Below, in pieces: positions 40,737-43,480 of a stretch of DNA of 43,480 bases. Source of the DNA: Candidatus Pacearchaeota archaeon (GTDB taxonomy: Bacteria; Patescibacteriota; Minisyncoccia; Minisyncoccales; Minisyncoccaceae); the NCBI GenBank assembly GCA_035404185.1, contig DAONGN010000002.1, forward strand, positions 1-43,480. Reading direction: 5' to 3'. Made by a program: the position numbers and the translations under genes. How positions within the stretch are numbered: position 1 is the stretch's first letter; every line of letters begins with the position of its first letter. The notes under the pieces were generated by a model. The model was not told the origin of the DNA. It did no database searches and worked only from the letters and a program-made list of their open reading frames with translations.

Positions 40737-42061
40737 TTTTTTATCAAACTATTAATACTCTTAACTGCTCTTTTGACATCAGTATAGTTAGGTATCCTAT
40801 TTGATTCTAAATATTCAATCGCTGAATTAACCGATTGTCCGCCCAAAAAACAACAAACAATTGGCTTAAGAGGATATTTATTTCTTAATTCTGTTATTAT
40901 TTTAGCATTTTTTTCATGCTCTGTCATTAATTGTGGAGTAGAAATAACAATTAAACCATTAATATCATTCTGCTTGAGCAAACTTTCGATAGCAACTGCG
41001 TATCTGTCAGATAATGCATCACCCAATACGTCTAAAGGATTATTTTTGCTTACCACTTTTTCCATTACTTTGTTCTTTTCTAAAAATGAAATTGTTGTTT
41101 TGCTCAAACTAGGAATCTCAATCCCCATTTCAGAACAATAATCAACCGTTAAAACACCCAAACCTCCTCCATTAGTAACAATTCCAATTCCGTTCTCGCA
41201 TTTTGGCAAGGAACTCAAAACAAGAGAAACATCAAACAACTCTTCTAGTGTATCAACTAAAATAACGCCTGATTGTTTCATTGCAGCTTGATAAACACTA
41301 TAGTCTCCAGCCAATGTTCCAGTGTGAGTTCCAACCGCTTCTTTTCCTTTATCGCTTCTTCCTGATTTAATAGCAACAATTGGTTTGATTTTAGAAACTT
41401 CTTTAGCGATACGCATAAACTTACGCCCATCTTTTACTCCTTCAAAATAAATAGAAATTACTTTTGTTTCATTATCTGTTTTTAAATATTCAATAAAATC
41501 AGCTAAATCAATACCAGCTTCATTTCCGTAAGAAATAACTTTGGAAAATCCGAGTTTATTTTTATCAACAACTGAATCTAATAATGCTCCCGATTGAGAA
41601 AGAAAAGCAATATTCCCCTTTTTAGGGGTTATGGGAGCAAACGAAGCATTCAAATTGATTGAAGGATTGATTATTCCTAAACAATTAGGTCCAATTAAAG
41701 GAATTTTGTATTTTCTTGCAATATCCCTTATTTCTTCCTCTTCTTTTACGTTGCCAGCCTCTTTGAAACCAGAAGAAACAATAATGATTGTGCCCACTTT
41801 CTTTTCGCAACATTCAGAGACGATATTTTTAACTAGTTTTGATGGAACAGCAATAATAACCAAATCTATCTTATCTTTAATATCTAAAATAGTATCAAAA
41901 CATTTTATTCCTAAAACTTCTTTCCTTTTTGGATTAACAAAATATATCTTTCTTAAATCTTTGCCTTCTAAAAGATTTTTAGCCAAGCCCAAACCAACCG
42001 TTTTTAACTCATCACTTGCTCCAATCAAAGCTATAGATTTAGGATTAAATATTTTTTTCAT
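40733..42061 (-). CDS. ADP-forming acyl/acetyl-CoA synthetase, alpha subunit
   Basis: 442 residues. CoA-binding Rossmann domain (IFNPKSIALIGASDELKTVGLGLAKNLL, about 4-31), then succinyl-CoA-ligase-like domains with LIGPNCLGIINP and the phospho-His motif AVGTHTGTLAGDYSVY (about 242-257). With the beta subunit it makes acetate (or another acid), CoA and ATP from acyl-CoA, ADP and phosphate: a substrate-level ATP source common in fermenting CPR bacteria and archaea. Overlaps the beta gene by ATGA and the next small gene by ATGA. Confidence 0.93.
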   Translation of the reverse strand: MKKIFNPKSIALIGASDELKTVGLGLAKNLLEGKDLRKIYFVNPKRKEVLGIKCFDTILDIKDKIDLVIIAVPSKLVKNIVSECCEKKVGTIIIVSSGFKEAGNVKEEEEIRDIARKYKIPLIGPNCLGIINPSINLNASFAPITPKKGNIAFLSQSGALLDSVVDKNKLGFSKVISYGNEAGIDLADFIEYLKTDNETKVISIYFEGVKDGRKFMRIAKEVSKIKPIVAIKSGRSDKGKEAVGTHTGTLAGDYSVYQAAMKQSGVILVDTLEELFDVSLVLSSLPKCENGIGIVTNGGGLGVLTVDYCSEMGIEIPSLSKTTISFLEKNKVMEKVVSKNNPLDVLGDALSDRYAVAIESLLKQNDINGLIVISTPQLMTEHEKNAKIITELRNKYPLKPIVCCFLGGQSVNSAIEYLESNRIPNYTDVKRAVKSINSLIKK

Positions 42062-42690
42062 ACAATTATTCTAAAATCAGCAATCAATACTTGCTTATCT
42101 GTAACTATAACTGGATTGAAATCAATTGATTGAATCTTTTCTTCTTTAAGAGAAAGATTAGAAAGATTGACTATTGTTTCGGCAATATTTATTAAATCAA
42201 CTTTCTTCTTTCCTCTCGCTCCATTTAATATCTCAAATCCTTTTGTTTCCTTTATCATTTTGATTGCTTCTTCTCTGTCAATCGGAGCAATTCTAAAAGC
42301 AACGTCTTTAATTATTTCGATAAATATTCCTCCTAATCCAAACATTAGAACAGGACCAAATTGAGAATCTCTTTTCATGCCAATAGCAATTTCATTTCCA
42401 GAAACCATTTCCTGAACTAATACTCCTTCAATGTTCTTCCCTTTAATATTTTTTTCAATTTCATCCCAGGCAACACTAAATTCTTCCTCATTTTTAATAT
42501 TTACCTTCACTCCCCCAACCTCAGACTTATGAAATATCTTTTGAGCGTGAATTTTTAACACAATCGGAAAGCCTATTTGTTTTGCAAACAATAATGCTTT
42601 TTCTTTTGAATTAAAAATCTCCGTTCTACAGAAAGGGAGCTTATATTTTAAGAGAATTTTTTTAGTTTCTTCAAAACTTAATATTTCCAT
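42058..42690 (-). CDS. ADP-forming acyl/acetyl-CoA synthetase, beta subunit (ATP-grasp)
   Basis: 210 residues, ATP-grasp_5 domain. Conserved: AKQIGFPIVLKIHAQKIFHKSEVGGVKVNIKNEEE (about 32-67), IEGVLVQEMVSGNEIAIGMKRDSQFGPVLMFGLGGIFIEIIKDV and the final SIDFNPVIV. It handles the ADP/ATP step. First gene of the operon; the promoter leaves only 6 nt before the ATG, so it should be leaderless. The gene starts after the surface-protein terminator. Confidence 0.93.
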   Translation of the reverse strand: MEILSFEETKKILLKYKLPFCRTEIFNSKEKALLFAKQIGFPIVLKIHAQKIFHKSEVGGVKVNIKNEEEFSVAWDEIEKNIKGKNIEGVLVQEMVSGNEIAIGMKRDSQFGPVLMFGLGGIFIEIIKDVAFRIAPIDREEAIKMIKETKGFEILNGARGKKKVDLINIAETIVNLSNLSLKEEKIQSIDFNPVIVTDKQVLIADFRIIV

Positions 42691-42696
42691 GTTTTA

Positions 42697-42725
42697 ATTT
42701 TACATTAAAATTGGAATTGCTGCAA
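42697..42725 (-). promoter_or_regulatory. Promoter of the acyl-CoA synthetase operon, leaderless
   Basis: TTGCAG (42725-42720, weak), 17-nt spacer, TAAAAT (42702-42697), then 6 nt to the ATG. Confidence 0.55.
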
Positions 42726-42735
42726 TAAAACAAAA

Positions 42736-42757
42736 GCCCGAGGATAAAACCTCGGGC
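42736..42757 (-). terminator. Terminator of the surface-protein gene
   Basis: GCCCGAGG, TTTTAT loop, CCTCGGGC, then TTTTGTTTTATT on the minus strand. Confidence 0.85.
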
Positions 42758-42770
42758 GGAAAAATAAATC

Positions 42771-43480
42771 CTAAATACAACCACTATAACCGTTAACATT
42801 AACAAGACCATAAGGGACCAAATCAGCACCATTATCAATTAGAAATTGACAACTTGTTTGCGGTTCGGCATTTTTACACATTCCACAACCATCACATATA
42901 GACCAGTCAAGATACCCTCCGTGAGTTGTGCAATTAGCAAGCGTACGTCCAGCATAACCACAAGTATGATCAGGATGATAATTAGACGTATGAGAGGCAG
43001 AACAATTAACTGTGGCTCCTCCGTCTGATCCAGTGCATTGCCAGGTCCAAGGACCAACATTGTTGTCAGGTGATAAATTAATCATATTTCCGGAGACACA
43101 CCAACTATAGTCTGAAAAATTCACTTTACTACTTCTTTCATGAGGTCCACAACTAAAAGGATTTATATTTGAATATGTATCAGGAAGTGTACATTCACCA
43201 GCAACAGCTGCTGGTCTAGAAGCAGAACAATTAGCCGTGGTTCCATCGTTAGATCCTGGGCATGTCCAAGTAATTGTCTGTCCTTGATTCGGGAAAGCAG
43301 GAGAAGCAGGAGTAGAAGCTCCAGCAGTAGTACAAATTGTATCAGAGCCGTAAGTAGTAACATTCCAAGCATAGGTCTTACTTCTAGTACCACAAACACC
43401 GTCCACTTTCTTATTAACAGTACAAGTTCCACTGGTTGCTCCTCCGTTTGTTGATGCACAAGTCCAAGTCCAGGGACCAG
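42771..43480 (-). CDS. Repeat-rich secreted surface protein, C-terminal part
   Basis: The reading frame is open to the window end, so the N-terminus is missing. At least three Cys-rich repeats of about 60-70 residues end in W-T/Q-C-x-G-S-x-G-x-x-x-C-S-A: GPWTWTCASTNGGATSGTC, TITWTCPGSNDGTTANCSAS and GPWTWQCTGSDGGATVNCSAS, each followed by Cys-rich links (VCGTRSKTY, CTLPDTYSN). Such repeats are common in large CPR surface proteins and may mediate attachment. C-terminus ends ...GLVNVNGYSGCI. Followed by a strong terminator. Confidence 0.85.
   Translation of the reverse strand, partial: GPWTWTCASTNGGATSGTCTVNKKVDGVCGTRSKTYAWNVTTYGSDTICTTAGASTPASPAFPNQGQTITWTCPGSNDGTTANCSASRPAAVAGECTLPDTYSNINPFSCGPHERSSKVNFSDYSWCVSGNMINLSPDNNVGPWTWQCTGSDGGATVNCSASHTSNYHPDHTCGYAGRTLANCTTHGGYLDWSICDGCGMCKNAEPQTSCQFLIDNGADLVPYGLVNVNGYSGCI

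Overview
The window looks like part of a Candidate Phyla Radiation (Patescibacteria, probably Parcubacteria/Paceibacteria) chromosome. It is AT-rich, tightly packed and almost entirely on the minus strand. Proteins are reduced: AlaRS without its C-Ala domain, ProRS without the INS editing domain, RNA polymerase alpha without its C-terminal domain, a short EF-Ts and a release factor 1 without domain 1. The 23S gene carries homing group I introns, and many envelope proteins have one N-terminal membrane helix. Lineage is inferred from this pattern; no search was run.

Layout. 1-4294: the 23S rRNA gene (3' end outside the window), with two group I introns at E. coli positions 2593 and 1931, each encoding a LAGLIDADG endonuclease, and its own promoter. 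4556-6473: accessory genes. 6483-13704: one operon mreB2-murA-holB-frr-rseP-proS-mreB1 for cell shape, wall precursor and translation. 13775-15130: a plus-strand PEGA-domain envelope protein. 15157-15648: an orphan gene. 15731-19779: infA-rpmJ-rpsM-rpsK-rpsD-rpoA-rplQ-rplM-rpsI. 19841-22922: alaS and an envelope protein. 22926-24026: a plus-strand array of tiny membrane-protein genes separated by near-identical GCACC hairpins. 24045-27173: three membrane or surface proteins. 27211-29724: a 16S operon (16S, methyltransferase gene, tRNA-Ile, tRNA-Ala, terminator) with no 23S. 29737-31487: rpsB-tsf-small coiled-coil gene-tRNA-Thr. 31612-34543: a small orphan gene, a helical-repeat protein, rpmE-prfA, tRNA-Ile and tRNA-Asn, and a small leaderless gene. 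34552-37253: envelope protein, L25 and a lytic transglycosylase. 37259-42725: ADP-forming acyl-CoA synthetase beta and alpha, a 33-residue membrane protein, PEP synthase and a PfkB kinase. 42771 to the end: the C-terminal part of a repeat-rich surface protein.

The most interesting signal concerns translation initiation. The 16S gene keeps helix 45 and GGATCA, but the expected CCTCC is replaced by a T/A run. A 21-bp processing helix around the 16S shows that the 3' end has not simply been cut off. Consistent with this, most core genes have no Shine-Dalgarno (SD) sequence, and several (alaS, the DUF475 gene, the acyl-CoA synthetase operon, the 34167 gene, nearly the PEGA gene) have a -10 box 5-8 nt before the start codon, predicting leaderless mRNAs. 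A minority of small orphan genes do carry clear SDs (AGGAGGTG, GGAGGT, AGAGGT), have TTGAC-type promoters and hairpin terminators, and look like a separate accessory gene class.
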